A DNA stretch of 64,000 nucleotides, from contig QEVO01000001.1 of assembly GCA_003577275.1 (NCBI GenBank), forward strand, positions 496,001-560,000, read 5' to 3'. Source of the DNA: Pseudomonadota bacterium (GTDB taxonomy: Bacteria; Pseudomonadota; Alphaproteobacteria; Sphingomonadales; Govanellaceae). Each line of letters begins with the position of its first letter. Within the stretch, counting starts at the first letter, position 1. The notes below the pieces were generated by a model. That model did no database searches and was not told the origin of the DNA. It was given only the letters and a program-made list of their open reading frames with translations. The position numbers and the translations under genes were made by a program. Positions 9,771 to 19,515 of the stretch are shown here, in pieces.

Positions 9771-11996
9771 ATGAAAAGAACAAGCGGTTCAGTCACGGCT
9801 ATCAAGTATGGCGCTTCGAGCATCGCCGCTTTGAGCGTGGCGTTCGGCATCCTGGCGTCCGCCCGCGCGGCGGAGGATAAGCTCGCCCTGGAGGAAGTGC
9901 TGGTCACCGCCTCCAAGCGCGGCTTCGCCGAGACGCTGCAGAGCGTGCCCTTAAGCATTCAGGCCTTGACCGAACGCACCCTGGAACAGGCGGGGGCCAA
10001 GGACTTTTTCGATTTCGCCCGCATGGCGCCCAGCGTGTCGGTGGTGGACCAGGGCATCGGCTCCGCCCAGGTATCGATCCGCGGCGTGCGCGTCGGCATC
10101 ATTCCGGCGCAGACCACGCAGGAAAAGCCGCTGACCAGCATCTATTATGACGATCTGCCGGTGTCGTTCGCCAATTTCAACCCCAACCTCGACCTCTTCG
10201 ACGTGCAGCGGGTGGAAGTGTTGCGCGGACCGCAGGGCACGCTTTACGGCGCCGGCGCCATGGGCGGCAATATCCGCTTCGTCACCAACCGCGCCAGTCT
10301 TACCGACTGGGAGGTGAAGGGCGAAGGCACCATCGCCACCATCCGTCACGGCGGCGAGATATATGACCTGAAAGGTCTGGTCAACGCGCCGGTGGTGGAA
10401 GATAAGCTGGCGCTGCGCATAACCGGCACCATGAATTGGGACGACGGCTATATCGACAACGTGTTCCTCGGGGAAAAAGATTGGAACAGAAGCCGCCGCA
10501 AAGGGGTGCGGGCGTCCGCCTTGTTTCAGCCCAGCGAAGACTTGTCGATCATCGCCAACCTCATTTACCAGGATATGGAGTTCGATCACGGCCGCGGCCA
10601 GATCAACATTCCGGGGCTGCGCAATCCCACCCAAAGCTATTACGGCGCGCTGCCGTTCTTGGACGAGATCGCGATCTATAACCTGACGGTGGAATACGAT
10701 CTCGGGTGGGCCAATTTCTTCTCCTCCTCGTCGTACTATGATCGCAACATGAATGAATCCGGTTCGGTGCAGGAGCTCATGGAAGCATTTTTCGGCGTCC
10801 AGACGCCCTATCCCAACCGGGTGTTGTGGGACAATCGGGATTTCGTGCAGGAATTCCGCCTCACCTCACCGCAAGAACAGCGGCTGACCTGGGTGGTTGG
10901 CGCATTTTACGCCAACCAGAAAACCGACTATATGCAGGACTTCACGTACCCGGGCTTTGGCGAGATGTTCGAGATCCCCACCGACATGTTCGGCGCGCCG
11001 GAGGACGTGCTGTTTTACGGCGATGTCAGCAACCGCCAGAAACAGTATGCGCTATTCGGCGAGGCGACCTACAATATAACCGAGGAGCTGCATTTCACCG
11101 CCGGTCTTCGTTGGTTTGACTGGAAGCAAAAGTTCGATCTCTTGTACGCCGGATTTTTCCAAGGCGGACTTTATACTCTGGTCGATAAAACCTCGGCCAA
11201 CAAATTCACGCCCAAGTTCACGCTGTCCTATGAGGGCAGCGACGATTGGATGGTCTACGCCACCGCCGCCAAGGGCTATCGCCTGGGCGGCATGAACGAT
11301 CCGGTGCCGAGCGATCTTTGCGCCGATGACTTGAACGAAGTCGGCCTGACCGAAGCGCCCACCACCTTTGCTCCCGACAGCCTGTGGAGCTATGAGCTGG
11401 GCGCCAAGACGCAGTGGTTCGAACGCCGCATGACCTTGAACGCCGCCCTGTTCTACATCGACTGGACCGCCGTTCAAACCCTGAAACGGCTGCCCAATTG
11501 CGGTTTCTACTTCACCGAGAACGTCGGCAAGGTGGAAAGCAAGGGCATCGAGGTTGAGATGGTCGCCATGCCGGTGCGCGGACTGACGGTGATGCTCAGC
11601 GGCACCTATACCGATGCGACGTTGGCCGAGGATGTGCCGAACCTGTTTGGCGTCGAGGGCGATCGCGTGCCCTATGTGCCGAAATTCGCGCTGAGCGCAT
11701 CGGTGGAATACATGCAGCCCATCGCCAACTCGATGGATGGCTACATCCGCTTCGATTTGCAACATGTCGGCCATCGCAATACAGAGTTCAATGAAGCGCT
11801 GGGCATCGACATGGATTCCTATCAAATCGGCAACGTCCATGTGGGCGTGCAGATGGAGAGATGGGAAGTCGCTTTGTTTGTGAAGAATATCTGGGACAAG
11901 CGGGCGATATTGAGCGCCGAGAACAACTTCGGCATCGATAGCTGGACCATTGAGCGCCCGCGCACCATCGGCTTGACAGTCCGGGCGCATTACTGA
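9771..11996 (+). CDS. TonB-dependent outer-membrane receptor
   Basis: A 741-residue TonB-dependent transporter. The start at 9771 (MKRTSGSVTAIKYG) has a strong GGAGG site and is followed by a signal peptide ending SARAAED; an in-frame opening 66 codons earlier lacks both. A TonB box-like LEEVLVTASKR follows, then the plug (VPLSIQALTERTL, VEVLRGPQGTLYGAGAMGG) and a 22-strand barrel ending in an aromatic residue, VRAHY. The plug is of the type found with carbohydrate, polyphenol or unknown organic substrates rather than siderophores. It lies between two exported CocE/NonD hydrolases, so it probably imports their substrate or product; that is inference from context. Confidence 0.93.
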   Translation: MKRTSGSVTAIKYGASSIAALSVAFGILASARAAEDKLALEEVLVTASKRGFAETLQSVPLSIQALTERTLEQAGAKDFFDFARMAPSVSVVDQGIGSAQVSIRGVRVGIIPAQTTQEKPLTSIYYDDLPVSFANFNPNLDLFDVQRVEVLRGPQGTLYGAGAMGGNIRFVTNRASLTDWEVKGEGTIATIRHGGEIYDLKGLVNAPVVEDKLALRITGTMNWDDGYIDNVFLGEKDWNRSRRKGVRASALFQPSEDLSIIANLIYQDMEFDHGRGQINIPGLRNPTQSYYGALPFLDEIAIYNLTVEYDLGWANFFSSSSYYDRNMNESGSVQELMEAFFGVQTPYPNRVLWDNRDFVQEFRLTSPQEQRLTWVVGAFYANQKTDYMQDFTYPGFGEMFEIPTDMFGAPEDVLFYGDVSNRQKQYALFGEATYNITEELHFTAGLRWFDWKQKFDLLYAGFFQGGLYTLVDKTSANKFTPKFTLSYEGSDDWMVYATAAKGYRLGGMNDPVPSDLCADDLNEVGLTEAPTTFAPDSLWSYELGAKTQWFERRMTLNAALFYIDWTAVQTLKRLPNCGFYFTENVGKVESKGIEVEMVAMPVRGLTVMLSGTYTDATLAEDVPNLFGVEGDRVPYVPKFALSASVEYMQPIANSMDGYIRFDLQHVGHRNTEFNEALGIDMDSYQIGNVHVGVQMERWEVALFVKNIWDKRAILSAENNFGIDSWTIERPRTIGLTVRAHY

Positions 11997-12036
11997 TCTT
12001 CTCGCCGTCGGGTCTGAGAAAGAAGGAGCGCCGCCC

Positions 12037-14211
12037 ATGACGTTTGAGGATCATGATCCGACGGTCAGGGGCGGGCCATCCTTCACCCGGCGGCGCTTCC
12101 TGCAATCGGCGAGTCTGGCGGCGCTGGCCGTCGGCGCCTTGGGCGGTATGGCGACGGAAAGCTTGTTCCGTCCCGCCCGGGCGCAAATCGCCACAACCGC
12201 GGCCAAGGTGCGGGAGATTGAGAACGTCTGGATTCCCATGCCCGATGGCGCGCGGCTGGCGGCCCGTGTTTGGCTGCCCGTGGGCGCAGAGCAAAACCCC
12301 GTGCCCGCCATTTGGAATTATTGCCCTTATTTCAAGCGCAGCTTCACCCGGCTTGGCGATGACATGCGTTTTCCCTACTACGCGGCGCGCGGCTATGCTT
12401 GCGTGCGGGTCGATATCCGCGGCTCCGGCGATTCCGACGGCCGGCCGATGGATGAATACGTCAAGCAAGAGCAAGACGACGCCCTGGAAGTGATCAAGTG
12501 GATCGCCGCGCAGCCCTGGTGCAGCGGCGCGGTGGGCATGGAAGGCATTTCCTGGAGCGGCTTTAACTCCCTGCAAGTGGCGGCGCGCCGCCCGCCGGCG
12601 TTGAAAGCCATCATCACCCACTGCTCCACCGATGATCGCTACGCCGATGACGCCCATTACAAAGGCGGCTGCATTCTCCACGATCAGTTCAACTGGGGCG
12701 CCATGTTCTGGACCATCCAGGGCCAACCCTCGGACCCGGAAATTACCGGCGCGGAAGGGTGGAAAGAACGGTGGCTTGAGCGCCTCAATGCCGTTGACCT
12801 AAATCTGGGAACATGGCTTACCCATCAGACGCGGGACGATTTTTGGAAGCATGCTTCGGTGTGCGAAGATTACAGTCAGATCCAGTGTCCGGTGTACGCC
12901 ATCGGCGGTTGGGTCGACGCCTACAAGAATACGGTGTTTCGGCTGCTGGAGAACCTTAAGGTTCCCGCCAAGGGCCTGGTGGGGCCGTGGACTCACACCT
13001 ACCCGCATACCGGCGTGCCGGGGCCGGCCGTCGGTTATCTGGATGAGGCGCTACGGTGGTGGGATCATTGGCTGAAGGGCATTGACACCGGCATCATGAC
13101 CGAGCCCAAGCTGCGCGTCTGGATGCAAGATAAAGCGGCGGCGGAAGACATGAAGGAAACGCCGGGCCGCTGGGTGGCGGAAGAGTCATGGCCCTCCGCG
13201 CGCATCCGCAATAAAAATTATATCCTGAATGCCGGCGGCCGGCTGCAGGAAAAATCCAAAGGCGAAGCCAAGATTGACCTTCTCCCCATGCAAACGGTGG
13301 GGCTGTCGTCGGGCAACTGGTGTCCCTCCGGCGGCACATCGCCCGAGGATTTGCGCATCGAATTGGCGCAAGATCAACGCCTGGACGATGCGCGGTCGCT
13401 GACCTTCGACAGCGAACCGTTGACCCGCGACATGGAAATTCTTGGCGCGCCCACGCTGACGCTGGAGCTGTCGGTGGACCGGCCGGTGGCGTTCGTGGCG
13501 GTGCGCTTAAACGAGGTCTGGCCGTCCGGGGAATCCAACCGCGCGACTTATGGCATTCTCAATCTGACCCATCGCAACAGCCACGAATTCCCCGAAGCGT
13601 TGGAGCCGGGCCGCCGCTACAAGGTCACCGTCAAGCTCGATCATACGGCGCATGTGTTCAGCGCCGGCAATCGAATCCGCGTGGCGGTTTCAACCTCCTA
13701 TTGGCCGATGATCCTGCCGTCGCCGGAACCGGTGACGTTGTCGCTCTACGCCGGCGCCAGCAAGCTCACGCTGCCGGTGCGGCCGCCGCGCCTGGCGGAT
13801 CGCGCCTTGCAGGATTTTGGCCCGCCGGTGGCGCCCGATATCGCCGCCAAGTTTGGCGATCCAAAGCCGGGCGAGCGGGTGGTGGAATGGGATGTCGCCC
13901 GCAGCAAACAAACCATTCGTCATACCGGCGCCAGGGAACGGGCGCTCATCCTCGCCACCAACACGGAAATATTTTCGGCCAACGACATCACCTACGAAAT
14001 TGCCGACCATGATCCCACCAGCGCCATGATCGAGCAGCGCTGCATGATGGGCAGCGCCCGGGGCGATTGGCGGCCGCAGGTTCATTCCACCGCCCGCATC
14101 ACCATGACCAAGGACGAACTGATCCTGGTCGGGGAAATGATCGCCTATTATGGCGAAGAAAAAGTGTTTGCGCGCGCCTGGGAGCGCAAAATACCGCGCC
14201 GCCTGGTTTAG
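12037..14211 (+). CDS. CocE/NonD family hydrolase, Tat-exported
   Basis: A second peptidase S15/CocE-type hydrolase, 724 residues. Its N-terminus has a twin-arginine signal (TRRRFLQSASLAALAVGAL) ending near ARAQI, so it is exported folded through Tat, unlike its neighbour at 7593. The nucleophile elbow GISWSG lies at 170-175 (Ser172). The catalytic Asp is likely near GGWVDAYKN and the His near GPWTHTYPH. The C-terminal half is the PepX_C jelly-roll plus about 130 extra residues ending in a domain not seen in the first paralogue. It follows the TonB receptor by 40 bp with a GAAGGAG site, so the two are likely one transcript. Confidence 0.91.
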   Translation: MTFEDHDPTVRGGPSFTRRRFLQSASLAALAVGALGGMATESLFRPARAQIATTAAKVREIENVWIPMPDGARLAARVWLPVGAEQNPVPAIWNYCPYFKRSFTRLGDDMRFPYYAARGYACVRVDIRGSGDSDGRPMDEYVKQEQDDALEVIKWIAAQPWCSGAVGMEGISWSGFNSLQVAARRPPALKAIITHCSTDDRYADDAHYKGGCILHDQFNWGAMFWTIQGQPSDPEITGAEGWKERWLERLNAVDLNLGTWLTHQTRDDFWKHASVCEDYSQIQCPVYAIGGWVDAYKNTVFRLLENLKVPAKGLVGPWTHTYPHTGVPGPAVGYLDEALRWWDHWLKGIDTGIMTEPKLRVWMQDKAAAEDMKETPGRWVAEESWPSARIRNKNYILNAGGRLQEKSKGEAKIDLLPMQTVGLSSGNWCPSGGTSPEDLRIELAQDQRLDDARSLTFDSEPLTRDMEILGAPTLTLELSVDRPVAFVAVRLNEVWPSGESNRATYGILNLTHRNSHEFPEALEPGRRYKVTVKLDHTAHVFSAGNRIRVAVSTSYWPMILPSPEPVTLSLYAGASKLTLPVRPPRLADRALQDFGPPVAPDIAAKFGDPKPGERVVEWDVARSKQTIRHTGARERALILATNTEIFSANDITYEIADHDPTSAMIEQRCMMGSARGDWRPQVHSTARITMTKDELILVGEMIAYYGEEKVFARAWERKIPRRLV

Positions 14212-14292
14212 CCGGCGAATCGCCGTTATTTGCATAAAAATTGATTCTGCAGACGATTTCCCGTACCCTCTAGGCCAACAGAGGGACCCATA

Positions 14293-15372
14293 TTGTCGCA
14301 AGGCTTTGCACCAACGTTGAGAAACCGGCTTGAGAATGGCCCAGCGATTGCCCGCGCCCCGTTGGTGGGCGGCGCGGCGCGCCTGCAGGACGCCTTTGAG
14401 CTCATTGACACCGCCATCGACGCCAGCCGTCTTTATACCCTGGAGCGGTCTGATTTCCGGCTGGCCGGCGCGCGCTTCGATATTTCCCGGCAGGAAGGGC
14501 GGGGCTATTGGGAATTCCTGCGCCTGGCCAAGGATCTGTTCGTCATCATCAGCGATATGACCTATCGCGACAAGGTGCCGGTGCAGGTGCCGGGCGAGGA
14601 TTTCATCGAATTTCATTTCCACTTCAGCGGCCGCCTCAGCCTGATGCCGGCGCCGGACGCCATGCCCATTGACGTCCAGGGGCCGAGCCTGTTGATCTGG
14701 CGTCAGGCGTCGGGGTGCGACATTACCGAATATATCCATGGCGGGCTGCGCGATACCACGCTGACGGTCTATTGCCGCCGCTCCGCGCTTGATCGCTATT
14801 TCGGCCGCTATGTGGAAACCTTGCCGTCAAATATCCTCAACTGTGAGGACGTCGGCTTTTTGCGCATGCCGATCTATCCCAAGCTTGCCACCAAAGTCAG
14901 CAACATCATTCGCTCGCCTTATGATGGCGCGCTGCGGTTGGTGTCCAGCGAGGCCATGGTGGTGGAGATGTTGTGCGAAGTGATGTCCATGATGCAGGCG
15001 CATCAGCAGGATACCGAGTCCAGCCTCAGCCTTTCTGACCGCGACATCAGATGCCTGCAAAAGGCGCAGGAAATGCTGCTGGAGCGCCATACGCCGCCGC
15101 CCACCATCCAGGATATTGCCCACAATATCGGCATGAGCACCACCAAGCTCAAATCGGGTTTTCGGGCGATCTTCGGCAAGACCATTCACGAATACGCCCA
15201 TGACCTGCGCATGGATTACGCCTGCGATCTGTTGAAAAACCGCGACCTTCCCATTGCCGTGGTGTCGGAAATGCTGGGCTATGAGTACCAGAACAGCTTC
15301 ACCGTCGCCTTCAAGAAGCACCATGGCGTATTGCCCAAGGAATATCGCCGCTCGCCATTTGACGCTTCTTAG
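14293..15372 (+). CDS. AraC family transcriptional regulator
   Basis: A 359-residue regulator. The C-terminal AraC/XylS DNA-binding domain (about 255-355) has two helix-turn-helix units: IQDIAHNIGMSTTKLKSGF and VVSEMLGYEYQNSFTVAFK. The N-terminal 220 residues look like an AraC-binding, cupin-like ligand domain. The start is TTG at 14293, preceded by GAGGG at a good spacing; no in-frame ATG lies early enough. It is downstream of and co-oriented with the hydrolase/TonB-receptor group and most simply controls it in response to an imported compound. The effector is unknown. Confidence 0.92.
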   Translation: MSQGFAPTLRNRLENGPAIARAPLVGGAARLQDAFELIDTAIDASRLYTLERSDFRLAGARFDISRQEGRGYWEFLRLAKDLFVIISDMTYRDKVPVQVPGEDFIEFHFHFSGRLSLMPAPDAMPIDVQGPSLLIWRQASGCDITEYIHGGLRDTTLTVYCRRSALDRYFGRYVETLPSNILNCEDVGFLRMPIYPKLATKVSNIIRSPYDGALRLVSSEAMVVEMLCEVMSMMQAHQQDTESSLSLSDRDIRCLQKAQEMLLERHTPPPTIQDIAHNIGMSTTKLKSGFRAIFGKTIHEYAHDLRMDYACDLLKNRDLPIAVVSEMLGYEYQNSFTVAFKKHHGVLPKEYRRSPFDAS

Positions 15373-15529
15373 AATTTAGCGCCATGCCGCCATTTGCCCG
15401 GTTTTCTGCCGGCCATCTTAAAAGTTATTGCTCCCCCCTTAAAACGGCCATCGGTTAATTCCCTATAGTCAGGGTAGATACTTGTCGGTTTGCGTCCATT
15501 TGGTTGATGGGGGGTCACGGACTTTGACC

Positions 15530-17962
15530 ATGAAGTCACAGGCGCGGGTGGTTGTCATTGGCGGCGGGGTTGTGGGCTGCTCGGTGCTCTATCACCTGAC
15601 GAAATTCGGCTGCCGGGACGCGGTGCTGTTGGAGCGCAAGGTGCTGACAGCGGGATCCACCTGGCATGCCGCGGCGGGGTTTCACGCCTTCAACGGCGAC
15701 CCCAACATTGCCAAGCTTCAGGCTTATACCATCTCGCTTTACCAGGAAATTCAGGAAGCCGGCGAGCAGAACGTCGGCTTGCACGTGCCGGGCGGCATCA
15801 ATCTGGCGGCGACTCCGGAACGCTGGGAGTTTTTGCGCACCGAATGGTCGCGGCATCGCTTCATGGGGCTCGATACCCATCTCATCGGTCCCGCAGAGAT
15901 CAAAAAAATGTGCCCGATCGTCGATGTCGGCGATGTCATCGGCGGGCTTTACGATCCCCACGATGGCCATCTTGATCCATACGGCTGCACCCATGCCTAT
16001 GCCCGGGCGGCGCGCAAGAACGGGGCCGAGATTTACCAGCAGACCAAGGTGGAGGCATTGACGCCGCGCGCCGCCGGCGGTTGGGACGTGGTCACCGATC
16101 AAGGCACCATTTGCGCCGAACATGTGATCAACGCCGCCGGTCTGTGGGCGCGGGAAGTGGGAGCCATGGCGGGGGTGCGCCTGCCGCTCATCCCCATGGA
16201 GCACCATTACCTGATCACCGAAAACATCCCCGAGCTGGAAGCGCTTGATCGGGAAATTCCGGTCACCGTCGATCTTGACGGCGAAATCTACCTACGACAG
16301 GAGCACAAGGGCGTGCTCCTCGGGGTTTATGAAAAGAATTCCACGCCGTGGGCCTTGAGCGGCACGCCGTGGTCTTACGGCGAAACCGATCTGTTGCCGC
16401 CCCACCTTGAACGTCTGGAAGACAACTTGGTGCAGGGCTTCAAGCGCTTCCCCAGCGTCGGCGCGGCGGGCATCAAGCGGGTGGTCAACGGCCCCTTCAC
16501 CTTCACGCCTGACGGCAACCCCTTGGTGGGCCCGGTGCGGGGCCTGCGCAATTACTGGGTCGCCTGCGGCTGCATGGCCGGCTTCAGCCAGGGCGGCGGC
16601 GTCGGCCTGGCGCTGGCGCAGTGGATCCTGGAAGGCGAGCCGCAGGATAACGTCTACGCCATGGACGTCGCCCGCTTCGGTGAATTCGCCACCCCCGCCT
16701 ACACCGCCGCCAAGGCGCGGGAATTTTACGAGCACCGCTTTTACCTGGCGCGGCCCAACGAGCAATGGCCGGCGGGGCGGCCGGCCAAGACGACGCCGGT
16801 TTACGATCTGCAGCAGGCGGCCAACGCGGTGTTCGGCGTCACCTACGGCCAGGAAATGGCGTTGTGGTTCGCGCCCCCCGGCTCTGAGCCCGTCGAGACC
16901 CCCACCTTCCGCCGCTCCAACGCCTTTCAGCCGGTGGGCGAGGAATGCCGGGCGGTGCGTGCCGGCGTCGGCGTCTTTGATGCCAGCGGCTACGCCAAGT
17001 ACGAGGTCAGCGGCCCGGCGGCCGAGACCTGGCTCGATCATTTGCTGGCCTGCCGCCTGCCGGCGATCGGCCGCGCCCGCCTGGCCCCCATGCTGGCGCC
17101 CTCGGGCCGCCTGATGGGCGATCTGACGGTGATGCGGCTGGCCGCCGACCGCTTCATGGTCACCGGCTCGGGCTATCTTCAGGAATGGCACCTGCGCTGG
17201 TTCGAGCACCATCTGCCTGAGCGCGGCGTTCAGGTGAGCAATGTCTCCGACAGCCTGTTGATGCTGGCCGTTGCCGGACCCAAGGCCGCCGCGCTGGTTG
17301 GCCGCTTGACCGGCGGCGATCATGATCCCGCCGCCATGCCGCTGTTATCGGTCATGGAGCGCGATATCGGCTTGGCGCCGGCGCGCCTCGCCCGCCTGTC
17401 GCTGACCGGCGAAACCGGCTATGAGATATACGTGCCGAGCCAATACCTGCGCGCGCTCTATGTCCGCTTGCTGGAAGAGGGCAGGGATCTCGGCATCCGG
17501 CCTTACGGCGTCTGGGCGTTGCTGTCGCTGCGGCTGGAGAAAAGCTATGGCATCTGGTCGCGGGAGTTCGCCACCGACTACACCCCCCGCATGTGCGGCC
17601 TGGATCGCTTCGTCGACTATGGCAAGGCCGACTTCATCGGCCGGGAGGCGGCGCTGCGCGAGCGCGAGGCGACGCCTCCGCGCCAGTTGGCGACCTTCAT
17701 CGTCGACGCTAAGGACGCCGATGCCGCCGGCTTCGAACCGATCTGGATCGGCGAGCGCGTGGTCGGCTACACCACGTCGGGCGGCTATGGCCACACGGTG
17801 GGCGAAAGCCTGGCCATGGGCTATGTGGCGAGCGCCGATATCAGCCCTGACGCGCCTTATGAAATCCACATCCTGGGCGAGCGCCGCAAGGCGCGGATGA
17901 TCCGGGAGCCAATTTACGATCCGGCAGGCGCACGCATGCGGCGCAGCGCTGCGGCACGGTAG
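15530..17962 (+). CDS. FAD-dependent oxidoreductase with GcvT domain (dimethylglycine/sarcosine dehydrogenase-like)
   Basis: An 810-residue two-part enzyme. Residues 1-390 are a DAO-type FAD domain (VVVIGGGVVGCS at 6-17). GSTWHAAAGFH carries His46 at the position where dimethylglycine and sarcosine dehydrogenases bind FAD covalently. After a linker (FAO_M-like), residues from about 430 to the end match aminomethyltransferase GcvT and GcvT_C, which bind tetrahydrofolate and take the released one-carbon unit. The family demethylates N-methyl amino acids. The start was set at ATG 15530 (MKSQARVVV); the site upstream is weak. The exact substrate cannot be told from sequence. It begins 157 bp after the AraC gene and may or may not belong to that locus. 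Confidence 0.88.
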   Translation: MKSQARVVVIGGGVVGCSVLYHLTKFGCRDAVLLERKVLTAGSTWHAAAGFHAFNGDPNIAKLQAYTISLYQEIQEAGEQNVGLHVPGGINLAATPERWEFLRTEWSRHRFMGLDTHLIGPAEIKKMCPIVDVGDVIGGLYDPHDGHLDPYGCTHAYARAARKNGAEIYQQTKVEALTPRAAGGWDVVTDQGTICAEHVINAAGLWAREVGAMAGVRLPLIPMEHHYLITENIPELEALDREIPVTVDLDGEIYLRQEHKGVLLGVYEKNSTPWALSGTPWSYGETDLLPPHLERLEDNLVQGFKRFPSVGAAGIKRVVNGPFTFTPDGNPLVGPVRGLRNYWVACGCMAGFSQGGGVGLALAQWILEGEPQDNVYAMDVARFGEFATPAYTAAKAREFYEHRFYLARPNEQWPAGRPAKTTPVYDLQQAANAVFGVTYGQEMALWFAPPGSEPVETPTFRRSNAFQPVGEECRAVRAGVGVFDASGYAKYEVSGPAAETWLDHLLACRLPAIGRARLAPMLAPSGRLMGDLTVMRLAADRFMVTGSGYLQEWHLRWFEHHLPERGVQVSNVSDSLLMLAVAGPKAAALVGRLTGGDHDPAAMPLLSVMERDIGLAPARLARLSLTGETGYEIYVPSQYLRALYVRLLEEGRDLGIRPYGVWALLSLRLEKSYGIWSREFATDYTPRMCGLDRFVDYGKADFIGREAALREREATPPRQLATFIVDAKDADAAGFEPIWIGERVVGYTTSGGYGHTVGESLAMGYVASADISPDAPYEIHILGERRKARMIREPIYDPAGARMRRSAAAR

Positions 17963-18026
17963 AACCTTCGTCGGCTTGTGCAGTCCGCCCCCCTGCCTTA
18001 TGGTGCGCGGAAAGAGGAGGCGGCGG

Positions 18027-18644
18027 ATGACCATCCATTTGCATCACGGCGATCTGCCCGATGGGCTGAAGTTCCCCGGCGGCGCGGCGATTGCCGTCGA
18101 TACCGAGACCTTGGGCCTCAATCTCACCCGCGATCGCCTCTGTCTGGTCCAGCTTTCCGCCGATGGGGCCGAGTTCCACCTGGTCAAGATCGCCGCCGGT
18201 CAGCCCGCCGCTCCCAACCTGAAGCGCCTGCTGGAAGACCCTGCCAGGCTCAAGATTTTCCATTATGCCCGGTTCGATCTGGCCATGCTCAAGCGCGGCC
18301 TCGGCATCGCCGTCGGCCCGGTTTACTGCACCAAGGTCGCCTCCCGGCTGGTGCGCACCTATACCGACCGCCATGGCTTGAAGGACTTGTGCCGGGAGCT
18401 CCTGGACGTCGACCTCTCCAAGCAGCAGCAGTCCTCCAACTGGGGGGCGGACGCGCTCAGCGAGGCCCAGCTCGCCTATGCCGCCGCCGATGTCCAGCAC
18501 CTGCACGCCTTGCGGGCAAAGCTCGACGACATGCTCGCCCGCACCGGCCGCGACGCTCTGGCGGCGGCCTGTTTCGCCTTTCTGCCGACCCGCGCCGAGC
18601 TCGACCTGGCGGGGTGGGGCGAGGAAGACATTTTTTCTCATTAA
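18027..18644 (+). CDS. rnd: Ribonuclease D (short form)
   Basis: A 205-residue DEDDy 3'-5' exoribonuclease acting on tRNA precursors and other structured RNA ends. The four acidic residues fall in AVDTETLGL (Exo I), HYARFDLAML (Exo II) and YAAADVQHL (Exo III, with Tyr). It lacks the two HRDC domains of E. coli RNase D, as is usual for the short alphaproteobacterial form. The start at 18027 has an AGAGGAGG site. It lies directly before lptC, a common alphaproteobacterial arrangement. Confidence 0.92.
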   Translation: MTIHLHHGDLPDGLKFPGGAAIAVDTETLGLNLTRDRLCLVQLSADGAEFHLVKIAAGQPAAPNLKRLLEDPARLKIFHYARFDLAMLKRGLGIAVGPVYCTKVASRLVRTYTDRHGLKDLCRELLDVDLSKQQQSSNWGADALSEAQLAYAAADVQHLHALRAKLDDMLARTGRDALAAACFAFLPTRAELDLAGWGEEDIFSH

Positions 18645-18748
18645 TTTTCTCACGAAGTGGCGTTTATATTGCTACTATGAGCAGCACGGCATGAGTTTTG
18701 CTTGCCGCGCGGTTGGCGTGCGTTCAGGTTGAAAGTGGGCAGCAGCAG

Positions 18749-19477
18749 ATGGCTGAAAAAACGTCATCGGGAGATAGTCAGACGCCATCCGGGCACGGCA
18801 GGCCGTCGCCCGAGGCCGAAGAGCGCCTGGGGCAGTTTTTCTCCGAGCGGCCGGCGGCGGAGGCCGACGAGAGCATCACCAAATGGCTCAAGCGGGGGCT
18901 GCCCATCGCCACCGTGATTCTGGTGATCATGGTCGTGCTATGGCCGATCCTCAACGATACCGGCACCAGCATCACCCTGTCCTATGAAGCCGTGCAGCGC
19001 CATGGCGAGCAGATTCGCATGGTCGGCGCCAAATATACCGGCACCGACATCAAGGACCGGCCGTTCGAGCTGAGCGCCGACCTTGCCGTCCAGGAAGGCC
19101 CGAAGGCCGAGAAGGTCACCTTGGAAGGGGTGCGGGCTAGCCTTGATACCGGCGAGCGGGGCAAGGTGACGGTGGCCGGCAAGTCCGGGGTCTACCGGCC
19201 CAAGGCGGAAAAGCTGATGGTCGCGGGCGGCATCGAACTGGCCTCCGATACCGGATATGTGCTGTCCGCCGAGGCGGCCGAGGTCGATTTGAAAACCGGC
19301 ACCGGGCGCAGCGCCACGCCGGTTTCCGGCTCGGCGCCGTTCGGCTCGTTCTCGGCCAACAGCTTCGAAATCAATGTCCGCGATCGCTTGCTGAAGCTGG
19401 AGGGCGGCGTCAGGGTACGCCTCAACCCCGGCGAATTGGATAATGTCGACGCCGGCACCGGCGAGGCCATGGAATAA
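18749..19477 (+). CDS. lptC: LPS export ABC transporter periplasmic protein
   Basis: A 242-residue bitopic inner-membrane protein: a cytoplasmic tail of about 45 residues, one membrane segment (PIATVILVIMVVLWPIL), then a periplasmic OstA-type beta-jellyroll that receives LPS from LptBFG and hands it to LptA. The start at 18749 (MAEKTSSGDS) is preferred over an in-frame TTG 51 bases earlier, though its ribosome-binding site is weak. The Pro/Glu-rich cytoplasmic tail is longer than in enterobacteria, as in other Alphaproteobacteria. The gene is followed by lptA and lptB. Confidence 0.9.
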   Translation: MAEKTSSGDSQTPSGHGRPSPEAEERLGQFFSERPAAEADESITKWLKRGLPIATVILVIMVVLWPILNDTGTSITLSYEAVQRHGEQIRMVGAKYTGTDIKDRPFELSADLAVQEGPKAEKVTLEGVRASLDTGERGKVTVAGKSGVYRPKAEKLMVAGGIELASDTGYVLSAEAAEVDLKTGTGRSATPVSGSAPFGSFSANSFEINVRDRLLKLEGGVRVRLNPGELDNVDAGTGEAME

Positions 19478-19515
19478 TACCAGCCGGGCCTGAAGGAAAA
19501 GGGAAACGTGAGTTA

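Noticed and set aside
16292-17323. A 343-codon minus-strand open frame
   Set aside because: Antisense to the FAD/GcvT enzyme and composed of Arg/Gly/Ala/His-rich shadow sequence.
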